Shown: positions 1 to 14,400 of the stretch, in pieces | Layout: the number at the start of each line of letters is the position of its first letter | How positions within the stretch are numbered: position 1 is the stretch's first letter | Assembly: GCA_033239005.1 (NCBI GenBank) | Contig: BSQZ01000104.1 | Location: forward strand, 1,479,501 to 1,543,500 | Length of the DNA stretch: 64,000 bases | Source of the DNA: Lamellibrachia satsuma | Lineage: Eukaryota > Annelida > Polychaeta > Sabellida > Siboglinidae | Reading direction: 5' to 3' | Program-made: the position numbers and the translations under genes | Notes under the pieces: generated by a model | Told to the model about the DNA's origin: nothing | Seen by the model: only the letters and a program-made list of their open reading frames with translations | The model's database searches: none

Positions 1-161
1 AGTATTATGATAGGGTTAGGGTGATGAATATGGCAGATAGTCTGGGCGATAATAGATTACAAACCTGTGTTAAACAATGGTTGGGCCCTACTTCTAGACA
101 AGTGCCCCATCCTCGCCCCTCTAAATATGCCCATGCATAGACTACACACACACGCACGAAT

Positions 162-1249
<1,088 letters not shown>

Positions 1250-1557
1250 GTTAAGGTTACCTTCCTTCGTTAATGCTGGATCCTTTGCTAAATCTGCATT
1301 TAATTAATTTTAGGTGCAACAGGGCAAAGTGTCTCAATGAGTCATACAGCTCTGCACATATGAAGACCGTTATTCTAGATCGCTTTAATTCCATTGGAGA
1401 TACAAAAAACAAGATATCCTGCTTGCTGGTGGCATAAAAGCCTTCGAGATCAAAAGGCAAAGAAAAGTCAAGGAAAATTCAACCATCACGAGAGCCTACC
1501 AATATTCCTACACAATAAGCACATGAACGGAAACATCTTCTGTGTGCCGAGAAGCAT

Positions 1558-2533
1558 ATGCGAGCCTGCAAGGTGTGGGCACTGGTCGGATTAGACGAAT
1601 ATCAAAGGCCGTTGGTGATGGTGAGGTGCCTCGGGACAATCGAGGATGTCATAACATTTGTCCCCGTGCAAATGACGAAGACGAAAATGAAGAGTGATGT
1701 GCACTTTCGTCAATACCCTTATGATGTATCACATTATGGACGTAACAGAACAAAGGAACGATATCTTGCGGCGTACAGACAGATAACAGAAGAAAATCGC
1801 ACAGCCTAAGCAACACTTCAATTATGGCTTTGGACGGCCAAGAACAGACGTCTGTGGAAAGTGTGAGGAGCTGAAAGTGAAAATCAGGTGTGAAAAAAAC
1901 AGACACATTAGAAAGCGGTTAGAAACGAAACTCAAGCGACATAAAGTGAAAGCTGGAGCGTACTATGAACACCTGCGGCAATGCGCAGAAAAGGCAACAG
2001 CGAGTGAGGAGCATGAAACCATATGCTTTGACATTGAACAAAACTTACGTTTTCCAACTTTCCCTGTTGGTGAAGTATATTACAAGTGGTTTTACAACTT
2101 CGGTGTACATTCTTGTAAAACTGGCAAACCTGTCATGTACACGTGGCCAGAGCCAACAGCCAGGACAGGCTGCAGCAAGGTGATATCTTTTCTCAGTCAC
2201 TTTATCCATACAAAGGTGCCTCATAGTGTTAAACATTTAGATCTATTCAGCGATGGGTGCAGGGGACAGAACCACAACCACACTATGATACGACATCTAT
2301 TCAAACTTGTCTACCTAAATCGGTTTCGAAGCATCGACTTCCATCTGCCCATATGCGGACATTCCTTCTTGCCATGCGATCGCGAGTTTGCAATGATAGA
2401 GAGGATGAAACGTAAAAAAGACACAGTGGAAATGTTCACAGATTGGCCTGCAATGATCGCTACAAAGTTCGCGACGGTTGCAGTGACGGGCGGCATGATA
2501 CAGGACTACAAAGGCCACTTTGACATGCTTTAA
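1558..2533 (+). pseudogene. Transposase-like protein of the 'SDxCxGQN' (DUF7869-like) family, frameshifted
   Basis: Two overlapping frames make one protein. The first (1558-1809) carries an HYGRNRTKERYLAAY segment and runs into a stop. The second is open from about 1795 to the TAA at 2531-2533 and carries YGFGRPRTDVCGKCEELK, then VHSCKTGKP, then the signature LDLFSDGCRGQNHN and GHSFLPCDREF. I recall this order of motifs, an acidic LFSD block followed by GQN and then GHSFLPxDR, from a widespread invertebrate family annotated as DUF7869 and thought to be transposase-related. The recall is from memory and was not searched. One single-base shift near 1795-1805 separates the halves, so this copy is probably dead. 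No N-terminal part and no terminal repeats were identified. The Lys-rich segment around the second frame start is typical of the family linker. Confidence 0.6.
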
Positions 2534-3457
2534 AAAAAACGGTTACTAAAAAGAAAAAAAAGTTCTAAGTTGGTGATTATAAGCAATTCCGTTTCACGAG
2601 TGGTGACAAACTACATGTGTATGCATCATAATTAATGTCTGCCGCTATCGAGTCACCATTGCCACTCCCACGCTGTGCCAACCTTCCCAACAGCACCATA
2701 CCACACAAGTATGGTACCAGTAAAGAAAGCTAAACTTGACGATGTGAAGTCGCTCTCAAAGTATCTCAGTCAGCCTCCATTAATTACATCAACAACATTC
2801 ACGAACAACTTGGAGGAGCTGATGATGATGAGGAGGAGGAGCTGATTAGTGACTTTCTCATCACCCTCGCCAGACTTGCGACTCGCTTATCTGACCTGAC
2901 GATATCGACACTGTAGTTCTGTGCATCTTGACTTCAAGTCCTTCTGTTGTTTTTTTGCTTCGGTTTCACCAGACATATTTGTTTGAATATCAAATTCTGA
3001 AGTAATAAAAATGTGTTCACTTGTAATCGGATATTTTACTATCACCTGGTAGAGAAAAAATAATCTATTATAATGATGCCTTGTGTGTGTCTGTGTGTGC
3101 GTGCGTGTATGTGCGTGTATGTGCACCTGCGTGTGCTACTGTTTCTGTCCACAACAGCCGGACACCAAAAACTTACACTAAAAATAAATGCCAAGTATCT
3201 TACTTCAACAATAGCCCAATTCCGTGACCTTTAAACTCAGCCAAGCTCTAAACTATGACACTTACATAACTGAAAAATGGTCACAGTATGCACAGTATTA
3301 TCGTTAACAACCACGGAGGACATGGTGTTGCTTGGACATTGGATCCTAAAATGAAATAGTTTTTTTCCTCCCTCCTTCCCTCAAAAAAATTACCGTTGGT
3401 GGAGTTGGGCTATTGTTGAAGTCAGGTGTTCCAATGTTAATAATTATTATGTTGTAG
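2534..3457 (+). other. AT-rich non-coding stretch, no gene seen
   Basis: Contains a short interrupted GT tract near 3080-3125 and an acidic-codon GA-rich patch near 2815-2850. I see no exon with splice sites and no recognisable mobile element. Whether it is intergenic, or an intron of the EGF/SEA gene whose 5' exons lie outside the window, cannot be decided here. Confidence 0.5.
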
Positions 3458-3574
3458 ACATCGACGAGTGTTTGAGTAGTCCTTGTGAGAATGGTGGTAC
3501 GTGTTCAACCCCACAGTTGAACATGTTCTCTTGCAAGTGTGCGGCTGGATACACGGGAACTAACTGCGACTCAG
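3458..3574 (+). CDS. EGF module 1 exon (calcium-binding type)
   Basis: Acceptor TTGTAG before 3458 and donor GTAATA after 3574. The 117-nt phase 1-1 exon encodes one EGF module with six cysteines. It begins DIDEC, the calcium-binding start, continues with PCENGGTC, and ends with GYTGTNC. The first EGF exon visible in the window; earlier exons are probably upstream of it. Confidence 0.9.
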
Positions 3575-5378
3575 GTAATAGTTATTTCAGAGATTCTACA
3601 AACTTAAAATTATGTTTGATTTTATGTGATCTAGTTACCATATAAGATAGGTAGTTTGTCCTATATTTGATACGCCTATTTTCCATTGTGTCAAAAATCT
3701 AGATAACCAAGGTGCAGAGTAATTGATTCATGGTTCTTCCTACAGTCACACTCTATTTTGATGCTCTGCAGACTAGATTGGCCAAATAGCTACTGATGGT
3801 GCCAAACACTGCTGCCAAGTTGTGTATATTTGACAAAGATTAGCATATATATCTGAACACCCACTCCCAAAAGACCCCACTAGTTGCCAATCGAGTTCAG
3901 CATCATGATTGTTCATGTATAATACATGACTGTGGTCCTGTTTGATGTGCTACATAAATAAATAAACATTAACTGTATAGCGATAAATTAAGTGCTCATT
4001 TCAGTCTAATAAACAGGTGTTGTCGTTCAAACTTTTAATATTTCATTCAACATGTTTCAGAGAATGAAAATCAGCAGTGTCCGATTGAATGGTTAAAATT
4101 AAATAAATTAACATTAAATATCAACAAAACTAAATATATGATTTTTCAAATGCCAAACAAAAAGGTAACAGTACCAACACTAACAATAGATGGTGTAAAC
4201 ATTGAAAGAGTCCAACATTTCAACTTCTTAGGTTTAATATTAGACACACATTTAAACTGGAATAAACACATTGAGAAAATAGCAAATAAGTGTTCTAGGA
4301 CAATCGGAATTATAAACAAATTGAAGCATGTCTTACCAAAAAGTATCAGAATTATACTGTATAATTCATTAATATTACCCCACATAAATTACTGCCTAAT
4401 GATTTGGGGCTATCAGTGTAATAGGATAATAAAATTACAGAAGAAAGCAATTAGAATAATATCTGTAACCAAATATAACTCACATACGGAACCATTATTT
4501 AAAAGCATCTCTGTTCTAAAGGTTGAAGACTTACTTAAAGTACAGATACTACGATTTTATTATAAATTCATACACAAACAATTACCAGCATACTTACAAA
4601 GCTGGCCGATAAACCAGAATACACACATACATAATCATTTCACGCGTAAACACAACAAAATACACACATTTAGAACACAACACGAATTTGCAAAAAAGTG
4701 TCTGAAATATAATTTACCACATATCATCAACAATACTCCAGACATATTAAAAGATAAGGTGAACACACACAGCTTACAGGGATATATATCTTATGCTAAA
4801 AAAATTATTATAAAAAGCTATGTATGCATATGCACCGAAGTTAACTGCTACACTTGCACGCATGGTCAATAATAAATAATTAATCTAGCTGTACGTGTTA
4901 ACGTTAATCTACACAAACGGAAATATACAATAAATTCAATGAAAACGTACCAAGGTGGCTCCTATGAGAGCGACTTCTTTAGTCTTAATAGGAGTCTCCC
5001 AAATCCACGTTGTACTAAATATATTAATTAATAGGAATTACAGTTACTGTAATACTATGTACAAATGGATAAATAAACGATTTTGTCTGTCTGTCTGTCT
5101 GTCTGTCTGAATATATCACCCAATATAAATATCCCTCCACAGACGACCAGTATACACCTAAAAATAGAATAATAGTCAGTGTCTGGTGGAGTCTATCACC
5201 CAGGACAAATCTTTTCATCTATGAATGGTGCATGCTTTGCTTTCCTCTTTCTCCCTGGCCCGGGGTGGGGTTGGCACAGATACTTGTCCTCCATTCTTTT
5301 CTCTGTGCCCCTGTTTCCCCGCCGTCTCCACTCCCTCACATCCCTTGCTTTCGTTCTCCATTCCAGTATGCGTGCTTG

Positions 5379-5414
<36 letters not shown>

Positions 5415-8400
5415 TGTTTCATTTTTGTTAGTACAGTTGTTGGAAGATTGAAATGTTTGATCTATAATGAGGTACTGTGGGAAAGGTACACCCCAAATAA
5501 ATAAATGATATATGTAATAATTTGTAGGATTCATCAGTTTGTTTGCTTATGATTGCATCTTTTTGAAATGCTTACTATCAAGTGAATGGATGTTTTTTCG
5601 TGAATATTTGTGTATTACATGTTCAGGAATTATTTCATTATAATGGACATCGATCTGTGCAGATCATACTCTTGTGCACTCGTAACAAGAAATTAACATA
5701 GCAGTCATACTGTCGATTGAAACTACGTCCATAATAGCAACAAAACACAAATGATGCATTTGTTGGTAAAAACATTAATAAGTACCAAAATGTTATTATA
5801 TAAACAGTATTCAAATGGAGGCCTCTGGTTGACAATTTCGAAAACACAATTAATGTGTTAATAATGTTAATGCCCGAATAAACTGGCCTCACATTTTCCT
5901 GTATCTAGTCAAATATCCTAAAACTGAAAATTACATTACTCCTTGTGTGTCCAATATTCAATATTGTCGAAATTGAGCTAAGATGTTTTTTTTATAAATT
6001 ACATAAAATAATTAAGGTTTCCATTTGTTATACATATTTCACATATTATGCTTTATATAATATGAACATATATTTGATATAAAATAGTTTGTGTGTCTGT
6101 CTTTCTGTCTGTCTGTTCCTTCACATCTCCGTAAGTTTCGCTTGTATGGGGCTACAGTTGTGTAGGTGATGTTTTGTACATTAGAAATATTCCCCGATCT
6201 GAGGGTAGGTTGTTACGTTGAAGGAACCAATGTGGATGTTTGACTTAAACGACGTAACCCAGAACAACAGCTGCGTACAATTATTAACAAGATTTAACAA
6301 GATTTAACAAGATTTGCCATCCAAGCCAAAGGCCCAGATGGCAAGTGGACAAGGAAGCCATTGGCTTATCGAGAGTCCAACAATGTTCACCTACTTATAA
6401 CCCGCCCTTCTGATATATGTGTCAACCTTGTTTTTAAACATATTCACGCTGCTAGCAGTTACACAATCTGTAGACAGTTTGTTCCATTCATTTACTGTCC
6501 TCTGTGAGAACGAGTGCTTCCTGATGTCTAATCTACATTGATCCTTTACTAATTTTACCTCATGTCCTCTAGTTCTGCTATCCTTCTTGAGTGAGAAAAA
6601 CATATTTCTATCAATATTTTCATACCCATTCAATATCTTAAAAACTTCAATCTGATCTCCTCTTAACCTCCTTGTCTCTAGAGTTGTTAAACCACATTCT
6701 TTCAGGCGTTCTTCATAACTAAGGTCTCTAAGTTCTGGAATCATTTTAGTTGCTCTCCTTTGTATGCGTTCAAGCGTATCTATATCCTTCTTACGATATG
6801 GTCTCCATGCTTGTATACAGTATTCTAAATGAGGTCTAACTATTGCTTTATAAAGAGGTATAATTAACTTTTTTCCCTTTGTATGTTATGTTTCTTCTAA
6901 TCAATCCAAGAATTTGATTACCCTTTGAAGCTGCAATACCACACTGCTCTGAAACTTTCATATCAGCGCTTATTGTAACTCCTAAGTCCTTTTCTTTTAC
7001 AGTAGTACCAAGAACAGTAGCTCCCATTTTATAGTTTACATTCAAGTTCCCATGTCCTGTATGTAGGCATTTACATTTCCCAAAATTGAACAGCATCTGC
7101 CATTTCTCAGACCATTTCACTAATCTGTCTAGATCGTTTTGTAAATGTTGTTTATCACCATCAGTATTAACCTTTCTAAACAGTTTTGTGTCGTCCGCAA
7201 ATTTCAGTACGTTACTTGTTATACTGTCGTCCAAGTCATTGATATAAATTAAGAATAATATAGGTCCTAATACTGATCCTTGAGGTACCCCACTCAAAAC
7301 CGATTTCCAATTTGAAACTTCGCCATCTACTACAACTCGTTGTCTTCTGTCAGTCAGCCATTGTTCTATCCAGTCAGTTATGCTATCCCCGATACCATGG
7401 GCTTTTAATTTAAGTAGCAATCTTTGATGTGGCACTTTGTCAAAAGCTTTCTGAAAATCTAAGTAGATAATATCTACTGGCGATCCCTCGTCTATCCACT
7501 TAGTGATTTCTTCCAAAAACATAACACATTTGTTAAGCATGACCTCGCTTTAAGGAATCCATGTTGAGATGAATTTAATAATTTATGCTTAACGAGGAAG
7601 TCCACCATATGGTCTTTAATTAACCTTTCTAATAATTTACAAATCACTGACGTTAAACTCACTGGTCTGTAATTCTCTGACTTATTTCTCGAACCCTTTT
7701 AAATAATGGTATGATGTTTGCTTCTTTCCATTCAAACGGAACAACTCCCTCTTTTAATGACAAGTTGAATACTCTTGCAAGTGGTATACTGATTTGATCT
7801 ACTGTTTCCATTAGTAATTTTGGAGGAATCCCATCCACTCCCGGTGATTTGTTATCCTTCATTGCCTTTATTTTCCTAGCTACCAATTCTGGAGTTACAA
7901 CTAACGGTCCTAAATAGTCAGATTTAGTCCCCTGAAATTTAGCATCAGCAACTGGTAATGAACTAATATCTTCTTTTGTAAACACTGAACTGAAGTAACC
8001 ATTTAGGTCTTCCGCCATTAAAAACCCCTGTGATATTATATTTCCAGCACTGTCTTCTAGAGGTCCAACCTTGTCTTGTACGTTTTGTTTACTCCTGACA
8101 TATGCATAAAAACTCTTGCTGTCAGTTTTTATGTTACATGCCAGTTTTTGCTCATAGCTTCTTTTAGATTGTCTGATTTCAGTTGTAGCTGCATTAAGTG
8201 CCTCTTTGTATTTTGCATAGTCTTCTTCCTTTCTGGTACGCCTATAAACCCTCCACATAGTTTGTTTTAGCATTATTTTTCTAATTGCCTCTTTTGACAC
8301 GTGTTTCTTTCTACACCGTTTTCCTTGTTTTCGGAAGGGAACAAATTTATCAATGATACTCTCAATTTCATATTTTAGAATATTCCAACATTCAATTGCA

Positions 8401-11400
8401 GTCTTATTCATCAGCATGTTATTCCAATCTAGCTGTGCTAAGTATTTTCTCATATCTTTGTAGTTACCTTTGTAGAAGTTTCTCTTGTACGTTTTCTTAT
8501 TTTTACTTTCTGATTTTACATTGATGTCAAAATGTATTTGATTATGGTCACTATTACCCAATGGTTCAAATATTTTTACATTGTCCACTAATTCTTTTTG
8601 TGATGACAAAACTATATCTAATACATTTTCTCCCTGGTTGGTTCTAGTACGTGCTGAGTAAGAAAGCTATCCTGGATTAAACATAGAAATTGTTGATCCT
8701 CAATCCCTGTGCTCTCTAGAGAATTCCATTGTATGTGTCCATGGTTAAAATCTCCCATTATGATACATTCCCTTTACTAACTTCCTTTATAGCGTTTTTT
8801 ATTTTTGTGTTGTCCTCTTCGTTTATGTTTGGACTTCGGTAAACTAATCCAACAGTTAATTTTGAATTTCCTGAAACAATTTTGCACCAAACAGCTTCAT
8901 CGCAATCTGCTTCCCTTTCTAGTTTCATTTCATAAGCCTGAATAGATTCTTTAACATATAAAATAACTCCCCGCCCCTTCTTCCTATTCGATCTTTCCTA
9001 AACATTACGTATCCTGTCAGTCCTAATTCAGCATCTGTTATATCTATGTTGGCCCATGATTCAGTTATACCAATTATGTGAGGGTCAATATCTTCTACCA
9101 TAATGTTTAATTCGTTTTTCTTATTTACTATGCTCCTTGCATTTAAACATACGCATCTATAACCTTTTTCAGAGATGTTTTTCGGATGATTTGATATTGG
9201 TTTATCTGTGCTAGTGGTCTCTTGTTCTGCTTGAGACACCTCTAGGTAACCCCCTGCACTTCTAGTTTAAAGAATGTTTACTTCCAAAAATATTTGTCAT
9301 TGTACCCAAGTCGCTATCTACTGCTGCTGAAAGTTTGTCCGCGAATACTGCCGCCCCTTTCCACTTAAATGAAGCCCATCCTTCATGTACATATCACCCT
9401 CCCAACAAAACTTTCCCATAAATCCACAAATCCAACTTCCTCTTCCCTACACAGCCTCTGGACTAACATGTTAATTGCCATCCCCGACAATTTCGATATT
9501 TATGACCCTCCTGCCCATCACAGGTAAAATCCCTGACAGTATTACCTGCTCAACCCGCGTCTGTTTTAGTGTTCTGACCAACTGCCTATATTTCCTAACT
9601 ATGGCAGTTGTACCCTCCCTCTCTACGTTATTTGTCCCTACATGTACTAAAACAGATCCACCCTTACCCGAGCCTACGATGTTTTTTACCCTCTCAGTTA
9701 TCGCCTCTATTTTGGCTCCAGGCAAGCAGACCACCACATCATCTCCCTTGTTTAAGACTCTGTCGGTCTTCCTAACTATCGAATCCCCCACAAACACCCT
9801 CGCTCTCTTCCTCACCCCCTCTATCACTGCTGCAGAATAACTCTTCCTTTCGATCCCCTCCATCACATTCTGTCCTGACCCCTTCCCTTCCGTCTCCCCC
9901 ACTCCCTTCTCCTTCCCTCCTGTCTCCCCTACTCCCCTCTCCTTCACTCCGGTTGTTTTCCCTCCCGTCTCCCCAACTCCCTTCTCCTTCCCTCCTGTCT
10001 CCGCTACTCCCCTCTCCTTCACCCCGGTTGTCTTCCCTCCCGTCTCCCCCACTCCCTTCTCCTTCCCTCCTGTCTCCCCCACTCCCTTCTCCTTCCCTCC
10101 TGTCTCCCCTACTCCCCTCTCCTTCACCCCGGTTGTCTTCCCTCCCGTTCCTTTCCTTCCCGTCTCCTTACGTCCTGTCTCCCTATGACCTGTCACCTTC
10201 CCTCCTCTCAGCTTCCTCCCAGGCTGAGGTGAGCTCTCCCTAGCATCTCTTGTGTCTTTCCCCACTTTATCGTCTACTGTTCCCTCACCGGAACTACTGG
10301 CACAACTCCCCTGATCCCTTCCCACCATTGCCACAACGAGCAGTCTCAGCTCTTTCAACTCCACCTCTATTTCCTTCATCCTTGCGCATCCCCTACACTC
10401 AAAATTAAAACTATCTGCCTGGACCTCAGCCCAGGACTTTTCGCACCCAGACTTGACGAAATCTACCCAGTTACTACAACTGCCACAAATTACGTGCCTT
10501 GTGGCCTTTAACTGTCGTTTGCACGGGGCCATCATACAATTTAGTTTTAATTAGTGTGCTACGTTAGCCTTGAATAAGGCTGTTTTTGTGATCAAAAGAA
10601 CACTTTAGGCTAAAAATCCTGCCGCCTAGCGAATACGGAGAACACTGTGTAACAAAACAACGAAGTGAGTGTGTACTAATTTACGCTAAAGTCCTGCTGT
10701 TAATTCCTTTTTACCGAAAACGTTGACTACCACTATGTCATATATTACCTTATGTATGTAATTTAAGTAAATAAATCACTTTATCTTATATATATATATA
10801 TATATATATTAGCTAATGTAAACGATAGCTCGATGCACGGGTTGAATGACTTGTAAACAAACTCCCTTTTATCACTCGTTGAGTTTGAATCCGGGAAAAA
10901 AAAATACTACCTCTGTTAACAACAACGGTTTCTTAATATATGTCTACAAGAAGTTGGTGAACAATATATGTATAATACTAATACTTATTCTAACCAATAT
11001 TCACTGTTACTGACTATTCACTATGTTATCTAATTTTTCGAATTGTAAACACCCCTATTAACGCTCGCTGAATTCCCTGACAGAATCCGAAACTAACTTA
11101 CTCTAAAATACTCCCTCTGACTAATAATTAACAAAACCTGTTTCCTAATATATGTCTACAATACGTTTGTGTATAATATATATGCAATAGTAATACTTAT
11201 TCTATTTGATATTCCACGTATTTCTGTAAATGATCTACACCAAATTCAAGTCGCTGCACCAAGTCCAAGTAGCCGGAAGTAGAGTACCGCTATGCGTGTT
11301 TCTGCCATTGTTACGTGTTACTTCAAACTTCCACCGAACACTTCATGAAACCGGCAGTTGTACACAAATTTTAGAGCGTGAACTTGTCATTGCCACTGGC

Positions 11401-14400
11401 ATTGCTATACCAAAGCTTGACTAGGTAGTGCACGGAGTCATAGTAGTTTGTAACTCTGTATATCTGTATGTTCCCTCATAGCTACTTCAGTCTCGCATGT
11501 ATGGGGGTTGACATTTTGTAGGCGTGACACTTGACGTAAATTACATAACTCAGAACAATAGGAGTTTACAGTTACGTACAATTGTTAGCAACGCTATTTG
11601 TGTTTTCTACGAGTTACGTCATCGTAAGTTCCTTAGTACGATATCTTCGTGAAACCAGCAGTTGGGTATGAATGTTGCATTGCCCTACCAAATTTTGCCT
11701 TTTCTCCCATGCAACGCTGGGCAACTTGGCTAGTAGATATATGAAATAGTACAATTAGTATATTAATGATAGCATAACATGTGTATGGTTTTTATTTAAC
11801 AGATGTTGATGAATGTGGAGGCAATCTTTGTCAGAATGGTGGAACGTGCCAGGACGGCTTGAATGCTTATCAGTGTAACTGTGCATCAGGCTACACTGGC
11901 AAACACTGTGAAAGAGGTTCGTTGCAAATAAGCTACAAGCTTTCGTGTGCATGCGTGCGAGCGTGAGAAATAATGTATTTTGGACTGTACGTTGCGCATT
12001 TGATAGATAACCGAATACTTGTGTTCTCGTTAAACATTAAATATATACTTGTTTTGCAATAGTGTTTGTAGAACATTCTTATATAGCACAAAATTCAGTC
12101 CTCGTGATTGCCCAAATTGCTTAACGCTTCACCCCCTGGCAGACCTGTTCATTCCAATGCCACCTCGACTTATCTGGGAAGCATTCGGCCAGGCTGCAAT
12201 TACTGCACGAAGACTATGTTAAGCGCTTTGAACTGTCTCAAGGACTGGATACCGCGTTATAAGAACGTACCCTTTTTTACTACGACATTATTTTACGTTA
12301 TGTAATATACATATTATGACTTTTATGATTTTAAAAGTTCTAAATTCTGACAATGCTATGTAAATATTCTGGTTGCTTAAATGAAAGTGCCTAATAAATA
12401 TGTATTAGTACACATCTTAAAGATAATATTAGACAAAAGTAGTAAAACAATGCAGATGTTTCATAGGTGATGCAGAGTGAAATAAACGAGGAGATCATGT
12501 AACATCTCATTGCAAACTAGTTTGCACATGTTGACTTTTTTGTTATTTCCTTAAGAGTACTACTGTGAAAAGTAGTTGCAATATCCAAGTTTACTGCAAA
12601 CAAGAGCAATTTCAACAGTGTTTGCCACAAAAGCGACAAATGCCGACAGCTATGGTGAATATCACGAATACAGTAGGTTAAAGCCAGCAATAACACGTTT
12701 GAGAAATATGCTGTCTAAAATTGAAATTGATGTCGAAGCTAATTCGTAGATTCCTTGATGAGGGTGTGCTTTTTTGACTTCGAATTGGTGTAGGAAAAAC
12801 AGCAAACAAATACTCAACAATTGATATGAATGTATGTTCTAGGAACTCCTGAATGATGCACAGTCTGTCCCATTTTCCAATAATATCCAAACAATTAAAA
12901 CAATTATTAGAACAACTGTAAAACATAGGTAACATAATTGTTTGTAACAAAACTATTATAAAATTATGTGTACTATTGTAATGTAAATATAATATCATTA
13001 ACTGCGAAGTCACTAGTTAGACGGGTAAGAGAAAAACACGAGGCACTAACCACGGAAATGTGTGTCTGTGTTTACATAGACAACCCAAGTTTTAGTTTGT
13101 TTATTCTCAAATTAATGCCATACTGCTGTACGATTTACTAGAGGTGCCAATGTTGATACTAACTTTCATGCAATATACAAATATAACATTGGTTCGGTGG
13201 TTCATTTACTTGCAACATTATATTATAAAATTATTGTAAAACTCAAACCAAGCTAGCAACGCATACATCCACATATATACACCAGTATATATTCATTTAT
13301 ATATATTATTTTGAACACAACCATAAAGGTTACTTACTTCCATATTTTGACAAACATCGGTTGCCTTCTTCAAAAACTGAATTCCACGATACTTTGATGC
13401 CTACGCCTACGTGTCTATGTCGGTATCCTCCATCGTCTCGATTTATAATAGGCGTCCTCATTCTTCTTTGTCCACTTTGTTACTTCCACCATAAATCATT
13501 TTGGCTATCTCTCAGCTTTAATCACATGTACATTGGAGAAGCAGGGATAGCGCTTGGAACAAGATTCGAGTAACATTGTAATGAGGTTTATACCATCACA
13601 ACCAGGCGGTTTACCCGTGAACAGAAGAGAGAGTCGTCAAAAGTAAAACATGTCAACAATCACAGACCATTCCAACAAAAACGACTGTAGCGTTGACTAG
13701 GAGGGGTCCAAGATGGTCAACAGGGAAAGATAAACACACGCACGCACGCACAACATAAATGTGAGACGGATAAAAGAGTCCCTCTGGGTAAAAAAGACAA
13801 CATCTATTATGAATCGAGACGAGGGTGATACTGACTCAGCCACACATGGGACTGACGAGCAGAAAAAGACCCCAGTCCCCATCATTCAGTTCCTATGGAA
13901 GGCAGCAGATGGTTGTCGAGATGTAGAACTGAATAAATGTTAATAGTTGTATTCAAAAGAAAATCAATGTTAATGTATTCTCCAAAATTTATTAACATTT
14001 TTACCAATTTAATTCTGCACTTTGCGTTTTATAGATATTGACGAATGTTTGAGCAGCCCATGCCAGAATGGTGCAACTTGCTCTATGCCACATATCGATA
14101 TGTTCTCCTGCCAGTGTCCGACTGGAGTCATAGGATCTACCTGTGAGACAGGTATATTATTCATGAAACATTGCTTATTATATTGAAATTACCAAAGCTA
14201 GTCTACTTGTACTTGTATATGTTTTATTTTTTCCACAACATGACTATCTTCCTGTGAGGCATGCTCACATATGGTTACATTCGCTCTTCCATGTATCTGG
14301 AGAGAGATATTTAAAAAAACAATGATACGTTTCTTCATAAACATGTTCACATTATATATTTATTTTATTTCTGCAAGCTTAGTTGCTTGGTGATTGGAAT

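Larger units (their letters stand above)
6285..11225 (-). mobile_element. CR1-type LINE copy A, nearly full length, many frameshifts
   Basis: Reading on the minus strand: a 5' region with two ~190-bp similar units (about 11225-10850), ORF1 (10535-9471 plus a shifted tail to about 9290), endonuclease pieces (9239-8925 and on to 8580), reverse transcriptase pieces (8609-7659, 7540-6848) and the C-terminal region (6744-6391). The 3' end is a short UTR and a tail of TTGTTAAATC-type units at 6285-6312. RT landmarks: [33 protein letters not shown] and FADDT. Placement in CR1 rests on ORF1 having an N-terminal Cys-rich finger plus a GDS/GTNN esterase, a combination known for CR1-like elements. At least four frameshifts make it non-autonomous. 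It lies antisense in the intron between EGF exons 1 and 2. The 5' boundary is uncertain. Confidence 0.88.

Noticed and set aside
12..24. AGGGTTAGGG as telomeric repeat
   Set aside because: Under two units; chance.
9953..10243. Plus-strand Ser/Pro-Leu-rich ORF
   Set aside because: Antisense shadow of the Gly/Lys repeat in CR1 ORF1.
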